This document shows positions 7,673 through 15,563 of a stretch of DNA of 64,000 nucleotides, in pieces. Position numbers and translations under genes: made by a program. This stretch comes from Natrinema altunense. GTDB taxonomy: Archaea; Halobacteriota; Halobacteria; Halobacteriales; Natrialbaceae. A model generated the notes under the pieces. That model was not told the DNA's origin and ran no database searches. It saw only the letters and a list, made by a program, of their open reading frames with translations. Numbering within the stretch: the first letter of the stretch is position 1; each line of letters opens with the position of its first letter. Where the stretch lies: assembly GCF_000731985.1 (NCBI RefSeq), contig NZ_JNCS01000013.1:22996-86995 (forward strand), given 5' to 3'.

Positions 7673-9049
7673 CTACGAAACACGCTTCGACGCGCGTACC
7701 GACCACCGTCGATCGACGATCGTGACCAGATAGTACCCCCAGATCGAGAGCACAACGGCGTATCCCGGACCGTGCAGTAGCACCGACCACGACTGGTCCT
7801 GATAGAAGAAGCCGATCCCGACGGCGAGCACCGCGAGGTTCCAGGCGAGGACTGACCGCGGGCCGAGAGGCGACGGGAGATCCGTGGTGGGAACGAGTCC
7901 CGCGGCCCGATCGTCGCCTGCGTCGCCGCCGTCGGTTCCGGGAGCCCACTTGAGCGAGCGGGCGACGAGCAACGAACCCGCGAGCGCGACCGGCAGCGCC
8001 CAGCCGAGGAAGAAGAAGTGCAACGCGCCGGTCTCGATCCACGGGTCGGGGATGCCCAGCGGGACGCCAAACAGGATGAACGGCGCGAAGCTCGCCGGGC
8101 CGAGGATCCACAGCTGGGCGACGAGTATCGAGAGCGCCGTCCCGTTCGACGTGCCAGCCCGGTAGGTCCGGGCGAGCGTGTAGACGTACAGGACGTAGCC
8201 GGCGGCGTACAGGGCCAGTCCGGTCGCAGTCACCGTCGTTCCCATGCCGAGGACCGGTCCGACGACGAGCGGGACGATACCGAGCGTGAACAGCGGGAAC
8301 GAGTAGCGTTTCAGGCGGTCGCTGTACAGCTCCGCGTCCACGAGCCGCGGAACGAGATCGTACAGCGTGCCGATCGCCGCGAGGCCCAGAAAGCCCCACG
8401 CGTTGGCGTGGACGTGTGCTTCCCGGAGTCCGTACCAGCCGCCGGGGACGTCCCAGCCGTGGCTGTACAGGCCGAAGGCGAGCGTGAGCCCGACCAGGTA
8501 GACGAACGGCGAGAGGAGGGAGAAGCCGACGGTCGGGTCGCGCGCTCGCCCGCTGTCGCTTCTGATCGCCATCACGAGAACGACGGCGAACAGCCAACCC
8601 GTGAGCAGCCAGATCGTCCCGAGACCGACGTCGAACAAGAGCGGCTCGCCGTAGGCGCGCCCGTACCAGGCGAGCAGCAAAGCGCCGTTCAGTCCGAGGA
8701 AGACGGCTCCGAACGCCCGCGCCGACGGCCCCGGGCGCTCGAGTTTCCACGCCGTCAGCTGTGGCAGTGTGCCAAAGAGCAACTGTGTGAACGCACCGAT
8801 CGTGACGAAGTGGATGTGCGTCCACGTGATCCACGACACCTGCGGGACGAGTTCCAACCCCTGGAGGCCCTGGTAGCAGGCGAGCGCGAAGCCGACGAAC
8901 AGGAAGCCGATGCCGGCGACGTGAAACGGCGTCATCGAGAGCGGCGGCCCGTCCATCGATCGGCGAGCGGACTGCCGTTCGATGTCGGCCCGAGCGGATC
9001 GCCGCTCGGAGTCGTTCGGACGTGAGTCACCTGGATTCGTATCGGCCAT
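7673..9049 (-). CDS. Heme-copper-oxidase-subunit-I-like or NnrS-like polytopic membrane protein
   Basis: 458 residues, about 12 membrane segments after a charged N-terminus of about 40 residues. Histidines sit in membrane motifs: WTHIHFVTIGAF (about 75-86), EAHVHANAWGFLGL near 215, ALHFFFLGWALP near 350. These recall the metal and heme ligands of CcoN/NorB and NnrS families. No partner subunit is adjacent. It diverges from an HTH_10 regulator across a 16-bp palindrome. The ATG at 9049 is chosen because it follows the divergent promoter and starts an acidic, Ser-rich tail. It could be an NO- or oxygen-reactive heme protein; this is inference. Confidence 0.55.
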   Translation of the reverse strand: MADTNPGDSRPNDSERRSARADIERQSARRSMDGPPLSMTPFHVAGIGFLFVGFALACYQGLQGLELVPQVSWITWTHIHFVTIGAFTQLLFGTLPQLTAWKLERPGPSARAFGAVFLGLNGALLLAWYGRAYGEPLLFDVGLGTIWLLTGWLFAVVLVMAIRSDSGRARDPTVGFSLLSPFVYLVGLTLAFGLYSHGWDVPGGWYGLREAHVHANAWGFLGLAAIGTLYDLVPRLVDAELYSDRLKRYSFPLFTLGIVPLVVGPVLGMGTTVTATGLALYAAGYVLYVYTLARTYRAGTSNGTALSILVAQLWILGPASFAPFILFGVPLGIPDPWIETGALHFFFLGWALPVALAGSLLVARSLKWAPGTDGGDAGDDRAAGLVPTTDLPSPLGPRSVLAWNLAVLAVGIGFFYQDQSWSVLLHGPGYAVVLSIWGYYLVTIVDRRWSVRASKRVS

Positions 9050-9104
9050 ACACGTTCGTTCGCTCGGCCGCCGTGTATCGGTTATCGCGAACATCGGGGT
9101 ATAG

Positions 9105-9120
9105 TTCGAACATGTTCGAA
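9105..9120. promoter_or_regulatory. 16-bp palindrome between divergent genes, probable operator
   Basis: TTCGAACATGTTCGAA is a perfect palindrome 56 bases upstream of the minus-strand gene at 9049 and 39 bases upstream of the plus-strand regulator start chosen at 9160. One ATG lies at its centre, which argues against starting the regulator there. Its place between a regulator and its divergent neighbour suggests autoregulation. Confidence 0.5.
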
Positions 9121-9159
9121 GTTCTTGCTACGGTGTTCGATCGCCATCTATCGATACCG

Positions 9160-9837
9160 ATGCCACGGGCGAAACTCACCGTTCACCTCCCCGAACCGCT
9201 CTGGATCTACGAGGTCTCGACCGCCTATCCCGACACCACGTTTCGAGTTACCTCGGTGCTGCCGGGATCGGACGTCGCGATCGGCATCATCGAACTGACA
9301 GCACCGAATCCGGTCCCGATACTTGCCGCGATCGACGACCGGTCCGATATCCGGGATCTCGAGTTACTCTGGAAACACGACGAGACGGCGCTCCTGCAGG
9401 TCGAGACGGCGAACGCGGCGCTGCTCGTTCCCATGCAGCAGGCCGGCGTTCCGATGGAGACGCCGTTCACGGTCGACGACGGCGTGGTGACCTGGGAACT
9501 GACGACGAGCGCGGACCGGCTCTCAACGCTCGGCGACACGTTCGATGAACACGGGATCGAATACCACATCGAGTCCGTCCACGCCGTCGACGCGAGGCGT
9601 GAGGAGACTCCCGTGACTGATCGGCAACTCGAGGTATTCCTGACTGCGCTCGACGCGGGGTACTACGACGTTCCCCGCGAAGCGACGCTGACGGACGTCG
9701 CGTCGACGCTCGGAGTAACCAAGTCGACGTGTAGCGACGTGCTCCACCGTGCTGAGAGTACGATCGCACATTGGTTCGCAGACGAACACGTGACGACCAC
9801 TGATCCGGCCGATTCGGGCCTGCAACACGTCGGCTGA
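9160..9837 (+). CDS. HTH_10 (bacterio-opsin-activator-type) transcription regulator
   Basis: 225 residues from the ATG at 9160; an alternative ATG at 9112 lies inside the palindrome. The N-terminal half (PRAKLTVHLPEPLWIYEV) is the haloarchaeal BAT-type sensor region. The C-terminal HTH_10 domain begins about residue 145 (VTDRQLEVFLTALDAGYYDV) and ends with the recognition region DVASTLGVTKSTCSDVLHRAE. Such proteins sense oxygen, redox or light states in haloarchaea. It probably controls the divergent heme-protein gene and perhaps the cyd operon. The signal is unknown. Confidence 0.85.
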   Translation: MPRAKLTVHLPEPLWIYEVSTAYPDTTFRVTSVLPGSDVAIGIIELTAPNPVPILAAIDDRSDIRDLELLWKHDETALLQVETANAALLVPMQQAGVPMETPFTVDDGVVTWELTTSADRLSTLGDTFDEHGIEYHIESVHAVDARREETPVTDRQLEVFLTALDAGYYDVPREATLTDVASTLGVTKSTCSDVLHRAESTIAHWFADEHVTTTDPADSGLQHVG

Positions 9838-9855
9838 GTCCGGTCGCCGTCAGTG

Positions 9856-10704
9856 TCAGGCCATTCGGTCCGGTGGGACGAGCATGACGTTGCCGTCCGC
9901 CCGTGCGACGATGTCTTCGGAGACGCTCCCGAGCAACAATCGTCGAAGTCGGCTGTGCCCGCGCGAGCCGAGCAGGATCGTGGTCGGCTCGTACTCGGCT
10001 TCCGCGGCGAGTATCTCGGCGGCGGGATCGCCCTGCCGGACCGCGGTTCGCGTCTCGATCGCCCAGTCCTCGAGCTGGGAGGCCAGCTCTTCGAGTCGCG
10101 CTTTCGGGTCCTCGTCTTCCTCGGGGAGCCCTGGATCCGTCGGCGTCTCGACGTGGACGAGCGTCGCCTCCTGGGTGGCGTGGCGCAGGTATGAGAACGC
10201 CGCGAACGCCCGGTCGGCGTTCTCGGAGAAGTCCGTCGCATATAGCATCCGCTGGAACAGGTGTTCCCGGACGACATCTGGCTCATCGACCTCGCGTTCG
10301 ATCCGATTGACGAGCAGCGGCGTCACGGTCGTCCGCGCGAGGTTACGCGCGGTCGAGCCGATGACGCGGTTCTCGAGCGGGCTCTTCCCGCGCGAGCCGA
10401 CGACCGTGAGGCCGGCACCGATCGTGTCGGCGATACCGTTGATCCGTCGATGCGGCGTGCCGCGGACGACGTGTGCCTCGGCGTCGAAGCCGGCGTTTTC
10501 GATGACGCGCTTGTAGCGAGCCAGCGCCTGCTCGCGACGTTCCTCGAAGTCGATGCCGGGCATGCCGGCGTGTACGTTCGACGGGATCACGGTCACGAGA
10601 TGGATCTCCGCGACGCCGATTCGCCCGAGACACTCGAGGCAGGTCTCGTTCTCGATCGTCGCCTCGCTGGCGGCGGAGAGATCGGTCGCACAGATCGCTT
10701 TCAT
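9856..10704 (-). CDS. Tandem universal stress protein (two UspA domains)
   Basis: 282 residues with two UspA folds. The first starts MKAICATDLS and ends near VVGSRGKSPLENRVIGSTA. The second starts LYATDFSENADRA and ends LLGSRGHSRLRRLLLGSVSE. The GSRG-x8-GS elements match the nucleotide-binding loop. A TATA-like ACATTATGG lies at about 10725-10733, roughly 28 bases upstream of the ATG at 10704, so this start is preferred over longer readings. The first domain holds an ETCLECLG Cys pair, unusual for the family. Function: cytoplasmic stress protein, specific role unknown. Confidence 0.88.
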   Translation of the reverse strand: MKAICATDLSAASEATIENETCLECLGRIGVAEIHLVTVIPSNVHAGMPGIDFEERREQALARYKRVIENAGFDAEAHVVRGTPHRRINGIADTIGAGLTVVGSRGKSPLENRVIGSTARNLARTTVTPLLVNRIEREVDEPDVVREHLFQRMLYATDFSENADRAFAAFSYLRHATQEATLVHVETPTDPGLPEEDEDPKARLEELASQLEDWAIETRTAVRQGDPAAEILAAEAEYEPTTILLGSRGHSRLRRLLLGSVSEDIVARADGNVMLVPPDRMA

Positions 10705-10960
10705 ACCGAACGGAGGACGCGACACCATAATGTTGTTTGGGTGAGTCAATACTAACATCGAATTATCGGTTGCGGGTGAGCCGTTCAACGAGGACGACGG
10801 TCGGTGCGATAGTTATATCGCCCCTGGTATGTCGTGGCAAGAGTGCAATCCATTCGTTCCAGCCGCGCGCCAGAGGTAGCGCCCGATAGCCGAGCCCCCT
10901 CTGTATCGGTATAACGTATTCGAATATTCCCGTTGGATAGCCGTGAGATAGACGACAGTA

Positions 10961-10990
10961 ATATTGTTCAATATCCCCAAAAGCGTTATA
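10961..10990 (+). promoter_or_regulatory. Operator plus BRE/TATA upstream of the TauE/SafE operon
   Basis: ATATTGTTCAATAT (10961-10974) is a perfect inverted repeat with a 2-base centre and matches the TATTG-N2-CAATA sites elsewhere in the window. CCCCAAAAG follows as a BRE-like stretch, then GCGTTATAG (10982-10990) as TATA. Spacing from the repeat to TATA is about one helical turn, as at the trxA and HTH-regulator promoters. Confidence 0.65.
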
Positions 10991-11026
10991 GCTATCCTCC
11001 GGATAGACGATACTGAACAGAAATCC

Positions 11027-11068
11027 ATGACTCGAACACAACTGCACGGCGGAGGTCGATCCCGATGA
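11027..11068 (+). CDS. Possible 13-residue leader peptide before the TauE operon
   Basis: ATG at 11027 opens a 13-codon frame (MTRTQLHGGGRSR) whose TGA overlaps the ATG of the next small gene by 4 bases (ATGA). It begins about 40 bases after the TATA box. The coupling geometry is typical of real gene pairs, but its purine-rich GGAGGT (11051-11056) also serves as the ribosome-binding site for the next gene. It may be chance. Confidence 0.25.
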   Translation: MTRTQLHGGGRSR

Positions 11069-11211
11069 TCGACCTCGCAGCGTATTCACCGGCGGTACAG
11101 GCAGGCGCACTCGTCGGCGCCGTCCTCCTCGAGGCGGTCGCACTCTACGTGGGGTACGGCGCCGTAGAGCAGGTCGCAAAACCACTCGTCGAGCGGATCA
11201 CTCACACATAG
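11065..11211 (+). CDS. Small one-helix membrane protein preceding TauE
   Basis: 48 residues, one hydrophobic helix (about 8-35, AGALVGAVLLEAVALYVGYG), ending VERITHT. It has a clear GGAGGT ribosome-binding site 8 bases before the ATG, and its TAG abuts the ATG of the exporter gene. Haloarchaea often have such small proteins beside TauE/SafE genes. The role is unknown; an accessory subunit or a membrane anchor is plausible. Confidence 0.7.
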   Translation: MIDLAAYSPAVQAGALVGAVLLEAVALYVGYGAVEQVAKPLVERITHT

Positions 11212-12252
11212 ATGGAGTTCTTCGGACTCGCGCTGACGATGCTCGCGTTGTTCGTGAGCTTCGGCTTCATGGTCGGGGTGTTGTTCGGCTTCTTCGGCAT
11301 GGGTGGGTCGTTCCTCGTCACGCCCGCGTTACTCGTGATGGGGTACCCCACCCGCGTCGCCGTCGGGAGCGGTATGGCCTTCGTCTTCGGGACGGCCGTG
11401 ATCGCGACGCTGAAACACCGCGACCTCGGGCAGGTCGACTACAAACTCGGCGGCCTGATGGTCGTCGGAACGACCGCGGGTATCGAAGTCGGCAGTCACC
11501 TCGTGTACTCCCTCGAAGAACTCGGGCTCGCAGGCGGCGTCATCGGCGTCACATACGTCTTTCTGCTGGGCGGTATCGGGGTGTTCGTCAGCTACAACGC
11601 GTTGCGGTCCGACGGGGCCGACGACAGCGGCGGAGGCCACCACGAGGCCGCAAACCAGGACATCGATCCGGACGACATCCCGGACATCGCAAAGCGGATC
11701 CAGTCCTACCGGGTCCCGCCGATGATGACCCTCTCCGGGGGCATTCAGGTGTCGCTGTGGATGATCCTCGGCGTCGCGTTCGCCACGGGGCTCCTCTCGG
11801 GGTTCCTCGGCGTCGGCGGCGGCTTCATCCGCATGCCCGCCCTGTTCTACCTGATCGGCGTCCCGGTGCCGATCGCGGTCGGGACCGACCTGTTCGAGAT
11901 CGTCATCTCGGGTGGGTTCGGTGCGTACACCTACGGACTCAACGGCGGCGTCGATCTCTCGATCGTCGTCCCGCTGCTGGCCGGGAGCGCACTCGGTGCC
12001 CGTATCGGCTCGGCAGCGACCAGCGTCGTCAACGAGGACGACATCAAGATCTACTTCGGGCTGATGCTCCTGGGTGGCTCGGTCGCCGTCGCCTTCCAGC
12101 AGTCGGCCGGCTACCTCGGCGTGCCCGTACTCGACACGATCGGGTTCGTCCTGATCATGCTCTCAGCGTTCATGGTCAGCGGGGCCGTGATCTACAACAC
12201 GATCACGACGATGCGAGCGCGGTCGAACGCGTCCGCGACGGCCGCGGACTGA
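11212..12252 (+). CDS. TauE/SafE-family sulfite or organosulfur exporter
   Basis: 346 residues, eight or so membrane segments in two repeats. Each repeat has a conserved glycine-rich start: GFFGMGGSFLVTPALLVMG (about 25-43) and GFLGVGGGFIRMPALFYLIG (about 200-219). A His/Asp-rich loop (GGGHHEAANQDIDPDD, about 143-158) splits them. The family exports sulfite, sulfoacetate or related anions. Sulfite is the expected product of persulfide dioxygenase, so export of sulfite fits the locus. The start is fixed by the abutting upstream stop and the promoter carries the shared operator. Confidence 0.85.
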   Translation: MEFFGLALTMLALFVSFGFMVGVLFGFFGMGGSFLVTPALLVMGYPTRVAVGSGMAFVFGTAVIATLKHRDLGQVDYKLGGLMVVGTTAGIEVGSHLVYSLEELGLAGGVIGVTYVFLLGGIGVFVSYNALRSDGADDSGGGHHEAANQDIDPDDIPDIAKRIQSYRVPPMMTLSGGIQVSLWMILGVAFATGLLSGFLGVGGGFIRMPALFYLIGVPVPIAVGTDLFEIVISGGFGAYTYGLNGGVDLSIVVPLLAGSALGARIGSAATSVVNEDDIKIYFGLMLLGGSVAVAFQQSAGYLGVPVLDTIGFVLIMLSAFMVSGAVIYNTITTMRARSNASATAAD

Positions 12253-12296
12253 CACCGGCGACGCCGCTCACCCCGTTCCGGCCTCGGCTCATCGAC

Positions 12297-12325
12297 ATTG
12301 TACAATATCCACACAACCCTTATAC
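12297..12325 (+). promoter_or_regulatory. Operator plus TATA at the HTH regulator's own promoter
   Basis: ATTGTACAAT (12297-12306) is a perfect 10-bp palindrome inside a match to the shared repeat (left outer base differs). CCACACAAC follows, then CCTTATA (12318-12324) as TATA, 31 bases before the ATG at 12355. This is the position and spacing of the sites at trxA and TauE, so the regulator probably controls its own gene. Confidence 0.65.
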
Positions 12326-12354
12326 CGCCGCGGTCCCTACCTCGAGATAGTAAC

Positions 12355-12762
12355 ATGGCCAACTCGATGGCGGAACAACTGCAACAGGACATGGAATGCG
12401 AGGGACTCCTGGAGTGCATCCACGGACTCAAGCAACTCGACAAGGAGTGTTTCCGCGTGCTGGTCGACAGCGAGGACGCACTGACGATCGACGAAGTCGC
12501 CGAGCGGGTCGACCGCGAGCGCTCGACCGCGTACCGATCGATTCAGCGACTGCTCCAGAGCGGGTTCATCCAGAAAGAGCAGATCAACTACGATCAGGGC
12601 GGCTACTACCACGTCTACTACCCGACGGATCCGACCCAGATCGCGAACGACATGCAGCGGATGCTCAACGACTGGTACGCGAAGATGGGACAACTCATCC
12701 AGGAGTTCGAGGACAAGTACGAACACGCCGAGGCCGACACCGAAATCCCCGCGCAGAGCTAG
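12355..12762 (+). CDS. Cysteine-bearing winged-HTH regulator (TrmB-like), candidate sulfur sensor
   Basis: 135 residues. A short N-terminal segment holds three cysteines (Cys15, Cys21, Cys32: MECEGLLECIHGLKQLDKECF). A winged HTH follows (about 33-92; TIDEVAERVDRERSTAYRSIQRLLQSGFI), then a C-terminal helix (about 95-127) that could dimerise. The HTH resembles TrmB/MarR-type domains. ATG 12355 sits 31 bases after a TATA box, while an earlier in-frame start overlaps the operator. The gene lies between sulfur genes and has the shared operator in its own promoter. Sensing of persulfide or redox state by the Cys cluster is my inference; SurR in Pyrococcus is a known archaeal regulator using a CxxC switch. 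Confidence 0.75.
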   Translation: MANSMAEQLQQDMECEGLLECIHGLKQLDKECFRVLVDSEDALTIDEVAERVDRERSTAYRSIQRLLQSGFIQKEQINYDQGGYYHVYYPTDPTQIANDMQRMLNDWYAKMGQLIQEFEDKYEHAEADTEIPAQS

Positions 12763-13108
12763 GAGATCGTCCCTCGGCTCCCCCTCGTTTACACACACGA
12801 CCGCCGGACTTCGGGTCGACCATCGCCCTCTCCCGTCCTGGTTCCGTATTCGTTGTCGAGACCGTCCACATCGACTGGACGTGCACCTGACCGCCGAACG
12901 TAGCGCTATCGCCGTGACGTAGGTCTACTGAGCAATACTAATTTCCGCTCGGCGGGTCTCGGTCGGCGTCTCGACGAGGGTGGGGTAGCGGCTCGCTTCG
13001 CCTCGACGCTCGAGGAACGGCTGGACGAACAGCTTCGATCGCGAGACGGTGTGGGTCGCTCTGGCCGGCGGTCACGTACACGATAACCGATGGGCGACAG
13101 CGTCGGTA
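12763..13108. other. Intergenic stretch, no supported gene
   Basis: 346 bases, GC-rich, between the HTH regulator and the end of the PIN gene. I see no frame with family content, and no repeat or clear promoter. The reading frames here are short and biased to Arg/Pro, as expected of antisense or non-coding GC-rich DNA. Confidence 0.6.
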
Positions 13109-13621
13109 TCAGGATGCTTCGAGCAACGACCGAGCCCGTTGTACGTAGCTGTTTGCGTCCCAGCTACGGGCGTCGCTGACCTCGTCGAGAATAGCGCGAG
13201 CATCGGCAGCTGACAGCTGGTCGGTGCGAACGAGTACCGAAAGCAGCGTCGGCGTCGTCACGAGACGCGTATCGGCGAGCGAGGCGTGGACCAGACCGAG
13301 TTGATTGAATTCATCACAGAGCAACAGTGCGGCGTCGAGGTCATTCGCGAGGGTGACAGCCGCGTTGTCGCCGTCATCGAGCGGAAATTCGGCATCGAGA
13401 TCGACCGATCGGGTCTCGAGCGTCTCAGTTCGGTCGAGGGCGGTCGTTGCAGCCCGACCGTGTACGTCATCGTACGAGGCGATCTCTCGGAGTTCCTCGA
13501 TGACCACTGTGGGGACGACGACCTCGTAGCAGGACAGACAGAGCGCGAGCGGATCGGGGTCGTCGTCAGCAACGACCCCGAGACTCACGAGGGCGGAGGC
13601 GTCAGCGACGAGCGTCGACAT
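13109..13621 (-). CDS. PIN-domain protein, probable toxin of a TA pair
   Basis: 170 residues. Acidic PIN-type residues can be placed: VADASALVSLG (Asp7), VIEELREI (Glu about 42), DDGDNAAVTLA (Asp about 102-105), LLLCDE (Asp about 123). PIN toxins cleave RNA with a metal ion. The ATG directly follows the stop of the upstream antitoxin-like gene, with no gap. The family is broad, so a non-toxin nuclease is possible. Confidence 0.78.
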   Translation of the reverse strand: MSTLVADASALVSLGVVADDDPDPLALCLSCYEVVVPTVVIEELREIASYDDVHGRAATTALDRTETLETRSVDLDAEFPLDDGDNAAVTLANDLDAALLLCDEFNQLGLVHASLADTRLVTTPTLLSVLVRTDQLSAADARAILDEVSDARSWDANSYVQRARSLLEAS

Positions 13622-13924
13622 TTATGCGTCGGCGACCTCGTCGATGAAGTCCTCGTCCAGTTGCTGTTTCAACACTCGGAGGTTCGCCGCCTCTTCGGCA
13701 CCGACGAGCGCCTTGAGTTGCTCGAAAGCGATCTCATCGTCGTAGTAGGCAGCCGCGATTTCCTGCATGAGCGCGTCGTCGTGCGTCGCCTCCTGGAGGT
13801 ACTCTCGCAGCGCAGTCACGAGGACAGCCGTTCGGTCCTCCCCGAGGACAGCCGCGAGTGCATCGGTCCGGTCGATGAGTCGGTGGGGTGCCCGGAACTG
13901 AACGCGCTTTTTGTCGCTGCTCAT
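13622..13924 (-). CDS. Ribbon-helix-helix-type antitoxin partner of the PIN protein
   Basis: 100 residues. The N-terminal KKRVQFRAPHRLIDRTDALAAVLGED-type segment has the strand-helix-helix pattern of RHH DNA-binding proteins. The C-terminal half (AYYDDEIAFEQLKALVG) is acidic and helical, suited to capping a toxin. The stop abuts the PIN start. The ATG at 13924 is the family-like start; longer upstream readings lack conserved content. Antitoxins of this layout usually repress their own operon. Confidence 0.75.
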   Translation of the reverse strand: MSSDKKRVQFRAPHRLIDRTDALAAVLGEDRTAVLVTALREYLQEATHDDALMQEIAAAYYDDEIAFEQLKALVGAEEAANLRVLKQQLDEDFIDEVADA

Positions 13925-14617
13925 TATGTGTACATTGTGAGCCAGTCCACTTAGCGGTTGTCGTGTGTCCAATGTGAGCCACGCTCGCCTCACGTCGACG
14001 ATCGTCCGGCCGCTCGTCAGTCCGACACGGGATACGTCTCGAGGTCGCGCGTCCAGTCCGTCGCCGAACCGCCGGGACGGCACCGCGCACACGGCTGGCG
14101 CGAGCCCGCGAGATCGAAGCGGCGTGCATCGGGCTCCGAGCCACCCCTGACCGTACAGTTCCAGTCTCGGATTCGGCCACCGTTCGACCGTCCGCAGTCG
14201 ACCGCCCCACGACCGTTTCGTCGCGCACACCGAGATCGACATCGATCGGTGGCGACTCCTGGGGAACGGCAGGGCACTCCTCCAGAGCAGTGTCGATCGC
14301 ACGCTCCGCGGTAGTGTCCGCACGCTCGAGGCGCTCGCTCCCGAGGCCGAGATGGGGGAGACGATCCGACGCGTCGCCGGACGACTGCCGAATCGATCCG
14401 GGACCGCGTTCACGGGTGGACCACCACTCGTTCCGGTGACAGCTGACGTCTTCGGTGACCCGGCTCGAGCAGTCGGTGGGCGTCGACCGTCGACGACCGA
14501 TCGAGGGACGGACGAACGAGTACGCGGACGCGTTCACGACCGCACTCGCGCGGGAGTTTTGGTAGTCGTGGAGAGTGACTCCCTTCTCAGGGCGGGGTGG
14601 GAGACCCGGGGACAGCG
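13925..14617. other. 693-base stretch without a supported gene
   Basis: Several overlapping frames run through this stretch on both strands but none resembles a known family. One plus-strand frame (about 14151-14560) has a moderately protein-like stretch (AHTEIDIDRWRLLGNGRALL) but no convincing start and drifts into low-quality sequence. A decayed gene is possible. A TATA-like CTAAGTGG near 13950 may serve the antitoxin. Confidence 0.4.
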
Positions 14618-15514
14618 TCAGCCGTCGACGTCACCTGTCTCCGGACCGTCCCGTTCAGTTGCACTCGGTCGGTCGCCGGGGAGGTCCGCATCCGCCATCA
14701 GCAGGACGCGGCGCTCGGTGTACTCGAGGCCGTTCTTGCGCTGCCGGTGTCGTTCGATCGCCAGTCGGTTCTTCGAGAGGTCGAGCAACGCGTCGATCGT
14801 CCTCGAGACGAGTTTCTTCGCATAGCCGTCGCTGATCCCCGTCTCCTGACGGCGAATCCAGTGTTTCATATCGCTCGCCGTAACGTACTCCCGGACGGTT
14901 TTGGACCCGTTCTGCCACGGGTCGTCTCCGACGGCCGGATCGGTGCGGGCCTTCCAGAGCGTCGCAGCGAGCCGCGAGGGGAGCGAGGACGTGGTTGCAC
15001 GGAGGCCGTCGTCGTCCATCCTCGCGAGTTGCTGAATCGGCAGGAGGTCGCCGTGTGCTAACGCGACGTCGCCGCCGCGCTCGAGCGGGTCGTCGCTGTC
15101 GGGCAGTCGGAAGTACTGTCCGCCGTCGTCCTTGCTGACCCGTTCGAGGCGACCGCCGGCGACGTCGAGCTCGCTCTCGTCGACGTTCGCCGCGAGCAGG
15201 TGGGCTCCCTTCTCGAGTTCGCGGGCCTGGAGTTCGCCGATGCGGTCCTTGTTCGCGTTCAGTTTCTTTTCGTGGGCGTCGAGCCGCGCTTCGAGCGGCG
15301 GTCGCGTTCGCTCGAGTTCCGCGACCCGGGCTTCGAGACGCTCGTTCGTCGCCCGCTCCCGTTCGAGTGCGGACTCGAGGCGGTCGATGCGATCGGTCTT
15401 CCGCGCGAGGCTGGCTTCGAGCGCGTCGACCCGTTCGCGAAGCGACTCGAGTTCGGTTGCGAGCGTCCGGACGGTCGATGCGGTCGGTTCGGAGTGGTCG
15501 GCGTTCGTGCTCAT
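14618..15514 (-). CDS. Coiled-coil protein beside the TnpB-like gene, unrecognised
   Basis: 298 residues. Residues about 15-95 form a long heptad-rich coiled coil (LATELESLRERVDALEASLA and on). A middle region (about 100-175) has RLPDSDDPLERGGDVALAHG. The C-terminal third (about 195-265) is basic with a helix-rich block (ASDMKHWIRRQETGISDGYA) that could bind DNA or RNA. ATG 15514 lies 49 bases after the TnpB-like stop, so the two are probably cotranscribed. I do not recognise the family. Tight linkage to a RuvC-only nuclease is the notable context. Confidence 0.6.
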   Translation of the reverse strand: MSTNADHSEPTASTVRTLATELESLRERVDALEASLARKTDRIDRLESALERERATNERLEARVAELERTRPPLEARLDAHEKKLNANKDRIGELQARELEKGAHLLAANVDESELDVAGGRLERVSKDDGGQYFRLPDSDDPLERGGDVALAHGDLLPIQQLARMDDDGLRATTSSLPSRLAATLWKARTDPAVGDDPWQNGSKTVREYVTASDMKHWIRRQETGISDGYAKKLVSRTIDALLDLSKNRLAIERHRQRKNGLEYTERRVLLMADADLPGDRPSATERDGPETGDVDG

Positions 15515-15563
15515 ATCGGTGGGGGCTGTGGGGTGAGACGGAGTGGTTGGCAAGCCGGTGCAG

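Noticed and set aside
10763..11185. Long minus-strand reading frame across the TauE promoter
   Set aside because: Antisense to the operator, promoter and small gene; composition is not coding-like.
14151..14560. Plus-strand frame with RWRLLGNGRALLQ content
   Set aside because: No start codon in place and no recognisable family; probably relic or chance.
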